NCBI GenBank assembly: GCA_028687545.1
Contig: JAQTZZ010000008.1
Location: 81,861-145,860, forward strand
Length of the DNA stretch: 64,000 nt
Direction of reading: 5' to 3'
DNA from: Candidatus Wallbacteria bacterium
GTDB taxonomy: Bacteria; Muiribacteriota; JAQTZZ01
Shown here: positions 1 to 8,773 of the stretch, piece after piece
How the letters are laid out: each line of letters opens with the position of its first letter
Numbering within the stretch: the stretch's first letter is position 1
Notes under the pieces: model-generated
What the model saw: the letters and a program-made list of their open reading frames with translations, nothing else
What the model was told of the DNA's origin: nothing
Databases searched by the model: none
Program-made: the position numbers and the translations under genes

Positions 1-92
1 GCATCGTTCTGATTTGCGAATCCCTGAAAAGAGAACAGATAATATACGAATGCCCCCAGAGCAATGAAGAACAGGATCATCCAGAGATTCAT
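1..92 (-). CDS. TadB-like Tad pilus inner-membrane protein, N-terminal fragment
   Basis: About 30 residues are present before the window edge. They begin [20 protein letters not shown], a single hydrophobic membrane segment. The start codon overlaps the cpaF stop by four bases (ATGA), so it is the next gene of the Tad pilus operon. In Tad loci the gene after the CpaF ATPase is normally TadB, the inner-membrane platform protein that works with the ATPase; that identity rests on position and on the hydrophobic start, because no diagnostic domain is inside the window. Confidence 0.6.
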   Translation of the reverse strand, partial: MNLWMILFFIALGAFVYYLFSFQGFANQND

Positions 93-1504
93 AATTTCTC
101 CGTAAAGATGTCAGCCGGAAGGTTCTGCCCGTGTGAGATCAGTTTGTCCATGAATTTAGGCCTGATTCCGGTCGGCTTCAATTTGCCGATGATCTTCCCT
201 TTTTCATCCAGTCCCTGGGCTTCAAAAATGAAGATGTCCTGCAATACGACTGTCTCGCCTTCCATGCCCTGCACTTCGGTGATGTGCGTGACTTTCCTGG
301 AACCGTCCTGCAGACGGCTCTGCTGCACTATCAGATGAATGGCTGAAGAAATGTTCTCGCGGATGGCTTTGACTGGCAGATCCATGCCTGACATCATCAC
401 CATCGTCTCAAGCCTGCGGATCATATCGCGCGGAGTATTGGCGTGGCCTGTGGTCAGGGAACCGTCGTGGCCTGTATTCATGGCCTGCAGCATGTCCAGC
501 GCTTCGCCTCCGCGGCATTCTCCGACGACTACCCGTTCCGGTCTCATACGCAAAGTATTCTTGATCAGGTCGCGGATCGTGACTTCACCCTTGCCTTCGA
601 TGTTTGGCGGGCGGGTTTCCAGCGATACTACGTGCGGCTGACGCAGCTGAAGTTCTGCGGCGTCTTCCACAGTAATGATGCGCTCGTCCTCAGGAATGAA
701 TCCGGACAGGATATTGAGCGTGGTGGTTTTTCCGGAGCCGGTACCACCGGAAATTACTATATTCAGCCTTCCGTGCACACAGGCTTTGACGAAGTCTGCC
801 ATTTCCTGGGTCAGTGTATTCCAGCGCACCAGATCCGACACCTGGAGCGGATCTTTCTTGAATTTTCTGATCGTGATCGTGGGCCCGTTGAGCGCCAGAG
901 GCGGGATGATCGCGTTTACACGGGAACCGTCCTTCAAGCGCGCGTCCACCATGGGAGAGCTTTCATCGCAACGCCTGCCTAAGGGCGCAATGATTTTCTC
1001 GATGATGTGCAGCACATGTTCATTATCACGGAAAGTTACGTCTGAGAGCACAAGTTTTCCCTTGCGCTCGATGTACACCTGCTTAGGCCCGTTTACCATG
1101 ATTTCAGAAAGGCTGTCGTCACGCAGCAGTTTCTGGATCGGACCCAGGCCCAGCACGTCGTCAAGCACATCCTCGATGATCTTCTTCTGAACAGGGGGAG
1201 CGATCTTCAGCATCCGCTCAGCAGTAAGTTTTTTCAGAATTTCATCCAGCTTTTTACCGAAGATGTCTCGTTTTTTTTCCTCGTCCTTCTCTTTGAGAAG
1301 ATCCTGATCCATTTCTTCGATTAAAGTATTCTTGATTTCTTCCATCAGGTCCTGATGGGTATTCATTCCCGAGCCGGAGCCGGATTCTGATTCATGGGCA
1401 GAACCCCTCCTCGATTCTTCAGGCTTTCTGATACCTTCAGTAGCACCGCCCTGCGGGGTAGCAGGTTTTTTTTTGTCTTCTCCCAAACGTTCCAGTAAGC
1501 CCAT
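89..1504 (-). CDS. cpaF: Tad/Flp pilus assembly ATPase CpaF (TadA)
   Basis: This is a hexameric secretion ATPase of the VirB11/GspE superfamily that powers Flp pilus assembly from the cytoplasm. In the 471 residues, the Walker A motif GGTGSGKT lies at about 253-260. A Walker B-like segment, [12 protein letters not shown], follows at about 324-335, and then the His-box segment [14 protein letters not shown]. The first 50 residues are a low-complexity Ser/Gly/Glu linker, and residues 50-100 look helical. Length is normal for CpaF. It lies 4 bases after the CpaE-like gene and overlaps the TadB-like gene by 4 bases, so it should be translated together with them. Family assignment is secure; the pilus type follows from the neighbours. 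Confidence 0.95.
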   Translation of the reverse strand: MGLLERLGEDKKKPATPQGGATEGIRKPEESRRGSAHESESGSGSGMNTHQDLMEEIKNTLIEEMDQDLLKEKDEEKKRDIFGKKLDEILKKLTAERMLKIAPPVQKKIIEDVLDDVLGLGPIQKLLRDDSLSEIMVNGPKQVYIERKGKLVLSDVTFRDNEHVLHIIEKIIAPLGRRCDESSPMVDARLKDGSRVNAIIPPLALNGPTITIRKFKKDPLQVSDLVRWNTLTQEMADFVKACVHGRLNIVISGGTGSGKTTTLNILSGFIPEDERIITVEDAAELQLRQPHVVSLETRPPNIEGKGEVTIRDLIKNTLRMRPERVVVGECRGGEALDMLQAMNTGHDGSLTTGHANTPRDMIRRLETMVMMSGMDLPVKAIRENISSAIHLIVQQSRLQDGSRKVTHITEVQGMEGETVVLQDIFIFEAQGLDEKGKIIGKLKPTGIRPKFMDKLISHGQNLPADIFTEKL

Positions 1505-1508
1505 AAGC

Positions 1509-2705
1509 TCACCTCACCATTTTCTTGATTTTATCCAGAAATCCCTCTTCCTCTTCCCTCAGGGAAAGCTGGAAAAGCTTCTGGAGAGATTCATAAATCG
1601 ACTTTGCAATTCGTGACCCACTATGAGAAATCATGAACGGCACCCCTCGATTCAAGGCCTGCACCGTTATCTCACCCTCAGAAGGAATGATGACGTCGAT
1701 TCTGGTGGCCAGAGTTTTTTCGATGTCATCGATGGTCAGCACCAGATTCTTATCTCCACGGTTGAGGATCACGCTGATCTTATCCAGTGGGTAGCCAAGA
1801 TCTTCCAGAATCAGCATGGTTTCCCTGGTATCTTTGAGAGCAGTGACTTCGGGTGTCAATACCAGGATCAGATGCCCATCAGATGTTTCGTCGAGAATGC
1901 AGAGTTCGATTTCCCTGATAATGGACGAAGTATCAATAAAAATATAGTCATACTTTTCCTTACTCGTAGAAACGAGGTTGTGTATGAAATCAATGTCGAT
2001 GCTGTCGGCGTGCTGAGGTTTTTCCGGACACGCCAGCACAGATACGCCTGACTCATGCTTGGAAAGGTATTCATCAATCTGCATGGGATCGAAATTCTCG
2101 GTGCTTACAAGATCGAACACAGTAGTCGGATTCTTCAGATTCATCATCAGGGCTATGTCCCCGAACTGAAGCTTCAAATCAAATATCGCCACTCTCAAGG
2201 CAGGGAATTTCTGCTTCAGGGCAATCGCTATGTTGATCAGCAGAGTAGTCTTGCCGCATCCTCCTTTAGTGGAGAAAAATGTGACTACTTTGCCGGTCTT
2301 TCGAGCCTTGGAAGCCATCTGTCTGGTCTTTTTATGCTCGCGATTGTAAACTTTACGGATGTTGCTGACCAGTTCCAGGGGGTTGAAAGGCTTGATGATG
2401 TAATCCTTGGCCCCGGCATTCATGGATTTACGCAAATACTCAGGTTCATCCTGGACCGAGATCATGATCACTGAAACATTAGGGTAAAGTGAGGTAATCT
2501 CTTCGGTTGCTTCAACGCCGTTTTTCACCGGCATATTGATATCCATGAGCACAATGTCAGGGGAGTTTTTTCCGCTGAAGTCCACGGCTTCCTGCCCATT
2601 GGCAGCTTCCCCTGCAACGACAATGTCTTCAGTCGCTTCGAACAATTTTTTCAGATGCTCCCGGGTTTCGGGATTATCGTCTGCAATCAGTACTCTTATT
2701 GGCAT
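1509..2705 (-). CDS. cpaE: CpaE-like protein: receiver domain fused to a ParA/MinD ATPase
   Basis: Residues 1-120 are a response-regulator receiver domain with a complete active site: acidic DD near residues 9-10, phospho-acceptor D55 in LMDINMPV and K105 in IIKPF. Residues 137-398 form a ParA/MinD-type ATPase with the deviant Walker A KGGCGKTT at 147-154. CpaE proteins localise the Tad pilus machine at the pole in Caulobacter. Many family members have a degenerate receiver; this one keeps Asp and Lys, so real phosphorylation is plausible, although no histidine kinase is in the window. It sits directly upstream of cpaF with a 4-base gap. Confidence 0.9.
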   Translation of the reverse strand: MPIRVLIADDNPETREHLKKLFEATEDIVVAGEAANGQEAVDFSGKNSPDIVLMDINMPVKNGVEATEEITSLYPNVSVIMISVQDEPEYLRKSMNAGAKDYIIKPFNPLELVSNIRKVYNREHKKTRQMASKARKTGKVVTFFSTKGGCGKTTLLINIAIALKQKFPALRVAIFDLKLQFGDIALMMNLKNPTTVFDLVSTENFDPMQIDEYLSKHESGVSVLACPEKPQHADSIDIDFIHNLVSTSKEKYDYIFIDTSSIIREIELCILDETSDGHLILVLTPEVTALKDTRETMLILEDLGYPLDKISVILNRGDKNLVLTIDDIEKTLATRIDVIIPSEGEITVQALNRGVPFMISHSGSRIAKSIYESLQKLFQLSLREEEEGFLDKIKKMVR

Positions 2706-2844
2706 TTTTTCTACCCGTATATTTAATATGAGTTATTCTACCACATTGTACGGGGAATAGAAAATAAGAATCAGGTCAAATGTTGGCAATTGAAATTCAG
2801 ATCTGGATTGGCTTCAGGATTAAGGGTTAAGCTTACTGATCAGA

Positions 2845-4521
2845 TTATCTCAGCGTCATCCGGTCATCCTGACCGGACTGGGCATAACCTTTTTCCGGCC
2901 TGCAGGTTGAACCAAGTATCTTGCTCCGCCTGTCAGACCCGTAGTTTTTCATCTGGTTTGTCTGATGAATTCCCAGGGGGAAGGCCGGAGAGGACGATAC
3001 TGTCAGCGAAGGGGCAGGCTGGGAAGCCTTGGCTTTTTCCTCATTCTGAACCGTCTTGGCTTTGGAGGATTTTGGAACTGTCTTGGTTTTCCCGGTGTTC
3101 ATGTTCAGCACCGGAACTTCGACCTCAGCAGCTTTCTGAACAGTTACCTTTTCCACAAACTCACCTGCCCTGATTACATGAGGAGTAAGCAGGATCAGGA
3201 GTTCCGACTCGGTCTTCTTGTTGATGTTGTTATGAAAGAGTTTGCCCAGGCCGGGGATTTTTGACAGCACAGGGATTTTATCGTTGTTCTGATCAACACG
3301 CTCCCTGATCAGACCTGAAATCACGATAGTTTCACTGTTGGCACAGGTGACTATGCTCCTGGCATTGCGGCTCAGGAATTCAGGTACCACGTTCTGGTTG
3401 TTGTCCTTGGTCTGCCCATACTGCAGATCCGTGATATCAATGGAAAGATCCAGCATCACATTGTGATTAGCTTCAACTTCAGGGGTGATGTTTACAGTCA
3501 GGCCATACTGCTCGTAGGTGAAATTTTCGGTCACCGAGTTGTTGCTGACAGTAGTGCTTCTGACAGGCACGCGTCCGCCGACAGTAAGATTGGCTGAAAT
3601 TCCTGACATGGTCATCATAGTCGGGGATGAGATGATCTTGGCTTTTCCTTCTTCGATCAAGGCTTTCAGAGTACCCATCACATTATAATATCTGGTGATG
3701 GACCCGATCTTGAGATTATCATCTGAAGTGATGTTAGCATCCCTTTTTTCCGCGAACGGGAACAATCCCTTGGCGTTTCCAGTGGAAAGATGAGCTGCAG
3801 TGATGTCTGAGCCCCAGTCCACACCGAGAGATTCCGTGGAATTTTTGCTGATGTCAATGACTTTAGCCTCAATCATGATCTGATAGGGCTGATTGACGCG
3901 CAACAGGTTGATTACTTTCTCGGAATAAACTGAAGCTACCTGCATGGCACGATTCACATCGTTCTGGTTGCTGACTTCTCCATCCAGGATCAGTTTTTTA
4001 TCCCTGATTTTGACTTTGACACCTTTGATGCCGATCAGTTCCTCGACTTCCTGCTCCAGATTCATGAATCTCTTGCCAGTATTCCGATCAGCTATTCTCA
4101 AGGAGTTAGTCACTTTATCGGAATAAACTTTGGCGATCTCCTCGGCAGTTTTCTTTTCATCTTCGCTGTCCACCACGCCTTTTAAAATGATCGCTTCCTT
4201 TGCCACTATCACTTCGATATCCTTGCCGATGGCTTCTCTGACTTTCTCATGAAGGCTTGAATTCGAGACTGAAAGCTGGTACTGCTGCATCTCGCTGCCC
4301 ATCCAGACGTAAAGTGTGGTCAGCCCGACATTTTTGGCCATCACGAGCAGTTCATGGTCCGAGACAGCCATTACATCGGCAATGGCCGGATCAACAATGG
4401 AAACTTTGGACAAATCCTTGAACTGAAGAACTTTTGATTCCCCGGCCCGCAGATTGATCAGATTCTCGGCGAATGCTGTCACAGTAAACACCATGACTAG
4501 CAGGATTATTTTCTTCAGCAT
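2845..4521 (-). CDS. cpaC: Tad pilus outer-membrane secretin (CpaC/RcpA)
   Basis: The protein has 558 residues and a cleavable signal peptide (MLKKIILLVMVFTVTAFA). A pilus-secretin N-terminal domain follows at about 20-88. Two BON-like modules lie at about 90-145 and 155-210. The secretin beta-barrel domain then carries the signature IPVLSKIPGLGKLF. It forms the outer-membrane gate through which the Flp pilus leaves the cell. After the secretin domain there is a roughly 90-residue Lys/Ser/Pro-rich tail of unknown function. It is separated by 139 non-coding bases from the CpaE-like gene and by 33 bases from cpaB, and belongs to the same minus-strand operon. Confidence 0.93.
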   Translation of the reverse strand: MLKKIILLVMVFTVTAFAENLINLRAGESKVLQFKDLSKVSIVDPAIADVMAVSDHELLVMAKNVGLTTLYVWMGSEMQQYQLSVSNSSLHEKVREAIGKDIEVIVAKEAIILKGVVDSEDEKKTAEEIAKVYSDKVTNSLRIADRNTGKRFMNLEQEVEELIGIKGVKVKIRDKKLILDGEVSNQNDVNRAMQVASVYSEKVINLLRVNQPYQIMIEAKVIDISKNSTESLGVDWGSDITAAHLSTGNAKGLFPFAEKRDANITSDDNLKIGSITRYYNVMGTLKALIEEGKAKIISSPTMMTMSGISANLTVGGRVPVRSTTVSNNSVTENFTYEQYGLTVNITPEVEANHNVMLDLSIDITDLQYGQTKDNNQNVVPEFLSRNARSIVTCANSETIVISGLIRERVDQNNDKIPVLSKIPGLGKLFHNNINKKTESELLILLTPHVIRAGEFVEKVTVQKAAEVEVPVLNMNTGKTKTVPKSSKAKTVQNEEKAKASQPAPSLTVSSSPAFPLGIHQTNQMKNYGSDRRSKILGSTCRPEKGYAQSGQDDRMTLR

Positions 4522-4554
4522 TCAAGCCTCCTCATATTCAAAAAAAGTTTTTTC

Positions 4555-5595
4555 TCAGTCACCAACATGGATCACAGTCTGGTTCTTGGACTTGTCGACA
4601 CCGGTCGATCCCTTGAGAATCATCACCTTCTGCAGTTGTAGTTCTTTCAATTTAGCCTGATGTTCATAAATTTTGACAATCTCATCGCGTTTCTGAACTC
4701 CGAGCACTTCATGCTGAACTGTCCCTGTGGAACCGATTTTTTCATCATCGAAAGGATATCTAAGCGCCAGATAAAAGAAATCCGCCTTCTCAGTTATCAT
4801 CGCCAGTGCTTCCGCGTCTTTCGGCAGAACAGCAAGCGTGACATTCGACATTTTCTTCCCTTCCATCAGCCTGAGATTCTGGGCTGGATTTCCTCCGGCT
4901 GCCGGGGCTGGTGCAGGGGCTGGTTGCCCGGGGGCTGCAGTGGTCCCGGGGGCTCCTGGGGTCCCACTGAGGGGCGCTTTTGACCCGAATTCACTTTGGT
5001 CAGGATCATATGTTTCGCCAAGAGCCAGGAGAATCGCATCTTCAACGACGATCTTGGAATATCCGTCATCGACCTCACTGGGAGATTTGAAAACAGCGAT
5101 TACATCCACCCGGTCGAGCTGAGTGATCAGTCCGGAAATGACATAATACGGATTTCCTACTTTGAGTGAGATCGCTCTCATGCCTTTTGGAATCCGCAGA
5201 GACATTTTAGTAAGATTTCTCAAATCAACAAATTGCTCTTTTTTGAGCTGCTGTGAACTCTCGATATCAACAACAGCCACCATTCCGATCACTTCATCCA
5301 GAGTTTTGCAGGTATCTTTTTCGATATCTTTGACATCAAACTCTTTTAATTCAACGAGATCTTTATCCAGTTTGTCGCCTCTTTTGACCGGCGTTTTAGT
5401 GCAAACCACTTTTTCCAGGATGATTTTCGGAACCACTTCTGCAGTGGAAAGCTGGACCACCTGAACTTCCTGAGTTGCTTTAGGTGGAAGTTTCTTAGGC
5501 TTAGGGGTACCCCCGGTCCAGCCCATCAAGCTTGCGAAAACCCAGCAGAGAGCTCCCATGAATATCAAAACAATAATCCGTTTTTGGCGTCCCAT
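4555..5595 (-). CDS. cpaB: Flp pilus assembly protein CpaB/RcpC
   Basis: The 346-residue protein starts with one membrane anchor (IIVLIFMGALCWVFASLMGW). SAF-like and RcpC domains follow: residues after about 60 contain KRGDKLDKDLVELKEFD, and the stretch RIPKGMRAISLKVGNPYYV is typical of CpaB. A Pro/Ala/Gly linker (about 205-240) interrupts the RcpC domain before the conserved VTLAVLPKDAEALAMITEKAD segment. CpaB is periplasmic and is thought to contact peptidoglycan and the secretin. It is the first Tad gene in this window, and the secretin gene follows after 33 bases. The 79 bases between it and mutM on the upstream side may hold the operon promoter, although mutM could also be co-transcribed. 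Confidence 0.9.
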   Translation of the reverse strand: MGRQKRIIVLIFMGALCWVFASLMGWTGGTPKPKKLPPKATQEVQVVQLSTAEVVPKIILEKVVCTKTPVKRGDKLDKDLVELKEFDVKDIEKDTCKTLDEVIGMVAVVDIESSQQLKKEQFVDLRNLTKMSLRIPKGMRAISLKVGNPYYVISGLITQLDRVDVIAVFKSPSEVDDGYSKIVVEDAILLALGETYDPDQSEFGSKAPLSGTPGAPGTTAAPGQPAPAPAPAAGGNPAQNLRLMEGKKMSNVTLAVLPKDAEALAMITEKADFFYLALRYPFDDEKIGSTGTVQHEVLGVQKRDEIVKIYEHQAKLKELQLQKVMILKGSTGVDKSKNQTVIHVGD

Positions 5596-5674
5596 TCATT
5601 CCTCCTATGGAAGAAAGTTCACAAGTTCTATCGGATGGTTGATGGAAATAAATTAGGTATTCTGGTGTTTCCAG

Positions 5675-6463
5675 TTATTTCTGGCAGCTGTGGCAGAAGA
5701 AGGTACTGCGCTGGCCGATCACTTTGCGTCTTATGATTGCTCCGCATCTGGGACAGGGTGACCCGTTTTTCCGGAATACTGTCAGCTGTTCCTGGAAGCC
5801 GCCGCTCCTGCCTTCAGTATCCCGGTAATCACTGAAAGTTGTTCCCCGCAGCTCGCAGGCCAGGTTCAAAATCTGCACCACTGCCCTGTAAAGGTTAACC
5901 GTTTCCCTGGCATTCAAAGTCCCGGTTTTCCGTTCAGGATCGATTTCTGCGGCAAAGGCAATTTCACTGGCATAGATATTTCCTATCCCTGCGATTCTTT
6001 TCTGATCCAGGAGAAACGACTTCAGATTCATTTTCGAGAGCTTCAATTCTGCGGCAAGATAGGCCAGCGTAAAATTATCGCTGAGCGGTTCAGGACCCAG
6101 TTTTTTTTCTATTGCTTCAGGCTGCATCAAGTCAGCGGTTGCGAACCTGCGTTTGTCTTCCAGAACCAGGAATTCCTGATTGAGGTGGAAAATCAATCTG
6201 AGATACTTAAGGCTTTCAACATCGTTCCGGACGAGAAGAGCTCCTGTCATGCGCAGATGGAACACAATTTTTTTTGGAAGTCCGACATCCATCAGTATGT
6301 ATTTACCGCGGCGGGTTATCTGCTTGATGCATCTGCCTGTAATCATTCCGCTTGGAAAAGCATCGAGTTTCCGGTCTCTGATCTCGATTTTTTTTATCTG
6401 CCTTCCGATGATTCTTCTGCACAATCCTCTGACAATGGTTTCCACTTCGGGTAATTCCGGCAT
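5675..6463 (-). CDS. mutM: Formamidopyrimidine-DNA glycosylase (Fpg/MutM)
   Basis: This is a bifunctional base-excision repair glycosylase/AP lyase that removes 8-oxoguanine and formamidopyrimidines. The start MPELPEVETIVRGL gives the catalytic Pro2 (Schiff base) and Glu3 after removal of Met. RRGKYILMD contains the conserved lysine. The C-terminus carries the zinc finger CPRC...CHSC with GQRSTFFC. At 262 residues it is slightly short but complete. It lies upstream of the Tad operon on the same strand, with the intergenic region to the divergent exported-protein gene on its 5' side. Confidence 0.95.
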   Translation of the reverse strand: MPELPEVETIVRGLCRRIIGRQIKKIEIRDRKLDAFPSGMITGRCIKQITRRGKYILMDVGLPKKIVFHLRMTGALLVRNDVESLKYLRLIFHLNQEFLVLEDKRRFATADLMQPEAIEKKLGPEPLSDNFTLAYLAAELKLSKMNLKSFLLDQKRIAGIGNIYASEIAFAAEIDPERKTGTLNARETVNLYRAVVQILNLACELRGTTFSDYRDTEGRSGGFQEQLTVFRKNGSPCPRCGAIIRRKVIGQRSTFFCHSCQK

Positions 6464-6592
6464 AAATCCTCGTCCCTGAAATTCAATTCAATATACCATA
6501 AAATCCGTTTCAGGTGGAGATTCAGATCATCCTGTTTTATGATTTTTTCAGACTTTCAATTCATTCCATCCCATTCCATCCTTGACTTTTCC

Positions 6593-6620
6593 TTGACAGA
6601 TCCGATAGTTTTTATATAAT
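6593..6620 (+). promoter_or_regulatory. Sigma70-type promoter for the Pro/Asn-repeat protein gene
   Basis: A perfect TTGACA (6593-6598) and a perfect TATAAT (6615-6620) are 16 bases apart. The transcript would start near 6627, about 30 bases before the ATG. The leader ends in a strong purine-rich ribosome binding site (AAGGGGGAGAGGAA). This is the closest match to consensus that I found in the window, which suggests high expression. Confidence 0.8.
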
Positions 6621-6655
6621 TATTAGAAGCAAGCAACATCCAAGGGGGAGAGGAA

Positions 6656-7702
6656 ATGAGAAAAGCAACGTATTTTCTGACTTTATGTCTCCTGCTGGCG
6701 TTTACAGCTGCAGCCTTTGCCGGGGATCGTGTCTACAAAAAAAATATCAGCCACAACCGTGGCAGATTCACTGACCCCAAAGCATATTTCGAGAAAATCG
6801 ATATCCCCAACGACTGGAAAAACAGTGGCTGGATATTTTACAGATTTGAAGTAGTTCCATCCGGCAGGGCACAGGTTCTGACACCCAGTCTGAGCCCTAA
6901 TGCATTTGTTTTCAATTTCATGCTTAACAAATCCTTCGCCGAAGCTGTCTCTGGAACAGTGACTGTCCTGCTTTTCGCCCATCAGAACAGCCAGACTGTA
7001 AACTACCCTGTTGCTGTCGCCGGGCAGCCTACTGCCAACAACTGGTATTATCCCGGCCAGACCTATACGATCACCGTAGACCGCACCAGAAAGATCAGAA
7101 AGATCAATGTCTACTGGACTGATGCAGGCGGGAATTCTCACGGCACTCTTTATGTTGACGGCAGATCGTACGGGGCTAAAGATGTCGGCAACTATGACCG
7201 CGACGGATGGACACTGAACTGCTTTGCCACTCAGATTACGATCATTCCTACTCACGACGCCTTCCAGATGCTCGACTGCCAGGTGGAATACGAAGGTTAT
7301 CCTGTCAATCCCGGCTATCCCAATAACCCGTATTATCCAAACAACCCTTCATATCCCAATAATCCTTACTACCCCAATAACCCATACTATCCCAATAATC
7401 CTAATTATCCCAATAATCCGAACTACCCGAACAATCCTTATTATCCGAACAATCCCTCCTACCCCAACAACAATAACACTCCCTCAGCTCCACTCACACC
7501 TTATACTCCACCGAGCCCTTACAGCCCGGCTGTACCGATTCAGCCCAATAACCCCGGTAATCCTACTCCTTCAACTACTCCAACTACTCCTACCAACAAT
7601 CCTGCTCCTACTGCTCCGACGAATCCGACATACAATCCCAATGTCACACCTCATCCATCCGGTCCTACCCCGGGCTCTCATATCCCTGGAACTCCCCATT
7701 AG
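6656..7702 (+). CDS. Exported protein with a Pro/Asn/Tyr hexapeptide-repeat tail
   Basis: I do not recognise a family. The 348-residue protein has a clear signal peptide (MRKATYFLTLCLLLAFTAAAFA). A folded-looking region of about 190 residues follows (23-213), rich in beta-type sequence. About ten YPNNPx hexapeptides come next, then a Pro/Thr/Asn-rich end. It has its own near-consensus promoter, a strong ribosome binding site and its own terminator, so it is a monocistronic, probably abundant surface or envelope protein. The repeat tail resembles extended wall- or matrix-spanning linkers, which is inference from composition only. Confidence 0.75.
   Translation: MRKATYFLTLCLLLAFTAAAFAGDRVYKKNISHNRGRFTDPKAYFEKIDIPNDWKNSGWIFYRFEVVPSGRAQVLTPSLSPNAFVFNFMLNKSFAEAVSGTVTVLLFAHQNSQTVNYPVAVAGQPTANNWYYPGQTYTITVDRTRKIRKINVYWTDAGGNSHGTLYVDGRSYGAKDVGNYDRDGWTLNCFATQITIIPTHDAFQMLDCQVEYEGYPVNPGYPNNPYYPNNPSYPNNPYYPNNPYYPNNPNYPNNPNYPNNPYYPNNPSYPNNNNTPSAPLTPYTPPSPYSPAVPIQPNNPGNPTPSTTPTTPTNNPAPTAPTNPTYNPNVTPHPSGPTPGSHIPGTPH
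7298..7477 (+). repeat. In-frame 18-base repeats encoding YPNNPx
   Basis: About ten consecutive 18-base units encode YPNNPY, YPNNPS or YPNNPN; the first (YPVNPG) and last (YPNNNN) are degenerate. Synonymous codons differ between units (AAT/AAC, CCT/CCC/CCG), so the repeat is fairly old or kept by selection on the protein rather than freshly expanded. There are no constant-length unique spacers, so it is not a CRISPR array. Confidence 0.9.
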
Positions 7703-7724
7703 ACCAGCTTGCTGGAACTGAAAT

Positions 7725-7749
7725 AAACCCCGCTCAGGCGGGGTTTTTT
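7725..7749 (+). terminator. Rho-independent terminator
   Basis: The stem CCCCGC (7728-7733) pairs with GCGGGG (7738-7743) across a TCAG loop. Flanking A/T pairs extend it, and six T residues follow. It ends the transcript of the Pro/Asn-repeat protein. Confidence 0.9.
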
Positions 7750-7870
7750 ATTTTCAGGGAAATCTGTATCAGCTTGAAAATTCATTACACAATCTGTAAA
7801 ATTAACTAACTTGAGTAAGTTGAGGTTGGCAAATTTCTGTGGTGTCCAGCCAGATGTTCTGCCGAAACCT

Positions 7871-7959
7871 TGATTTGTGGCGGGTCCTGTCCTGGTGCAA
7901 CTTTTTCTCTCCTTCGGCAGGCTCAGTGCGCTAAAAAGTTGTACCTGGCCACCCCACAA
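7871..7959 (-). repeat. Dispersed hairpin repeat, copy 1 (inverted relative to copy 2)
   Basis: On the minus strand this roughly 89-base unit is nearly identical to 10509-10596 on the plus strand. It contains two long arms, CAACTTTTT and AAAAAGTTG, around a loop with CACTGAGCCTGCCGAAGG. Stem bases differ between the copies in a compensating way (see findings). The two copies bracket the acylphosphatase to radical SAM cassette. No coding potential is apparent. Confidence 0.85.
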
Positions 7960-8009
7960 GGGTTACAGGGTATACTCTGGAAATTTGCCAAAGTCGAGTT
8001 GAGTAAGTT

Positions 8010-8285
8010 ATGCCGATTATAACCAGAAAAATCATTGTCAGCGGCAGTGTGCAGGGCGTAGGATACAGAGCCTTTGTCAGAAGAAAAGCCCTTGGTTCCG
8101 GGATCAAGGGATATGTGACAAACTGCGAGGATGGAACAGTCGAAGTGATTTATCAGGGCGAGCTGGGCTTGTTCCAGGAGTTCATTTCACTGCTCCTGAC
8201 AGGCCCTTCCATGAGCAGCGTCGAAGATCTCAATGTCGCTGAAATTGAAGGTCCTGAAATTTACTGGGATTTTACGGTGAAATAA
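8010..8285 (+). CDS. acyP: Acylphosphatase
   Basis: This small (91-residue) enzyme hydrolyses acyl phosphates such as acetyl phosphate or carbamoyl phosphate in the cytosol. The signature SGSVQGVGYRAFVRRKA contains the phosphate-binding Arg20, and GYVTNCEDGTVEV contains the catalytic Asn38. Length is typical. Its TAA stop overlaps the start of the next gene (TAATG), so it is the first gene of a coupled four-gene cassette. No strong ribosome binding site is visible before the ATG. Confidence 0.93.
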   Translation: MPIITRKIIVSGSVQGVGYRAFVRRKALGSGIKGYVTNCEDGTVEVIYQGELGLFQEFISLLLTGPSMSSVEDLNVAEIEGPEIYWDFTVK

Positions 8286-8773
8286 TGGATGTTTCTCTCG
8301 GATTGCTTGAAAGTACCTGCCTCACCGGAGCTGTGGAGGTTCTGGATTTCATCCTGAAAAAAGTTTCGGTGACTGCGGGATTCAGAGAATACCCTGGCAA
8401 TGGACTGGTGACTGTGGCCTTTACGGGAACCACCGCTGATGTCAGGGAAGCAGTGGACAGCGGAAGCGAACACTTGAAGCGGTTCGGCTGTTATCACTCC
8501 TCCACTCAGATTCTGAACCCTGCGCCCGGGCTTCTTGCTGCTTTCGGGTTGAAAGAGAAAGTGCCCATGCAGCCTCCCAATAGAATCAATTCAAAGCCAC
8601 GCGCTGAAAAGCAGCCTGAGAGTAAAATTTCAGAACAGACAAAAAAAACGGAAATCCCTCAATCGATTCAAGAATCCCTTCCTCTTCCAGAGCCAAAAAT
8701 ACCTGTCAAACCGCATTGCAATTTCATCTGCTCGCTCTGCAATGACCTGACCTGCACGGAACGCTGGCAATGA
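8285..8773 (+). CDS. Bacterial microcompartment (BMC) shell-fold protein with a cysteine-motif tail
   Basis: Residues 3-85 follow the BMC hexamer domain pattern: SLGLLESTCLTGAVEVLDF, then GNGLVTVAFTG, then VREAVDSGSEHLKRFG and ILNPAPG. By recall this is a close match to PduA-type shell proteins. Residues 90-143 are a Lys/Pro/Glu-rich linker. The C-terminus holds C145-X3-C149-X2-C152-X4-C157, a spacing like the radical SAM cluster motif, which suggests an iron-sulfur or metal site. No other shell, vertex or encapsulated-enzyme gene is in the window, so a full microcompartment is not supported here. Its stop overlaps the next start by 4 bases. Confidence 0.75.
   Translation: MDVSLGLLESTCLTGAVEVLDFILKKVSVTAGFREYPGNGLVTVAFTGTTADVREAVDSGSEHLKRFGCYHSSTQILNPAPGLLAAFGLKEKVPMQPPNRINSKPRAEKQPESKISEQTKKTEIPQSIQESLPLPEPKIPVKPHCNFICSLCNDLTCTERWQ

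Noticed and set aside
7298-7477. Possible CRISPR array
   Set aside because: The 18-base units are contiguous, in frame and code YPNNPx; there are no spacers and no cas genes.
8285-8773. A complete bacterial microcompartment locus
   Set aside because: Only one shell-fold gene is present, with no vertex protein, other shell protein or typical cargo enzyme in the window.
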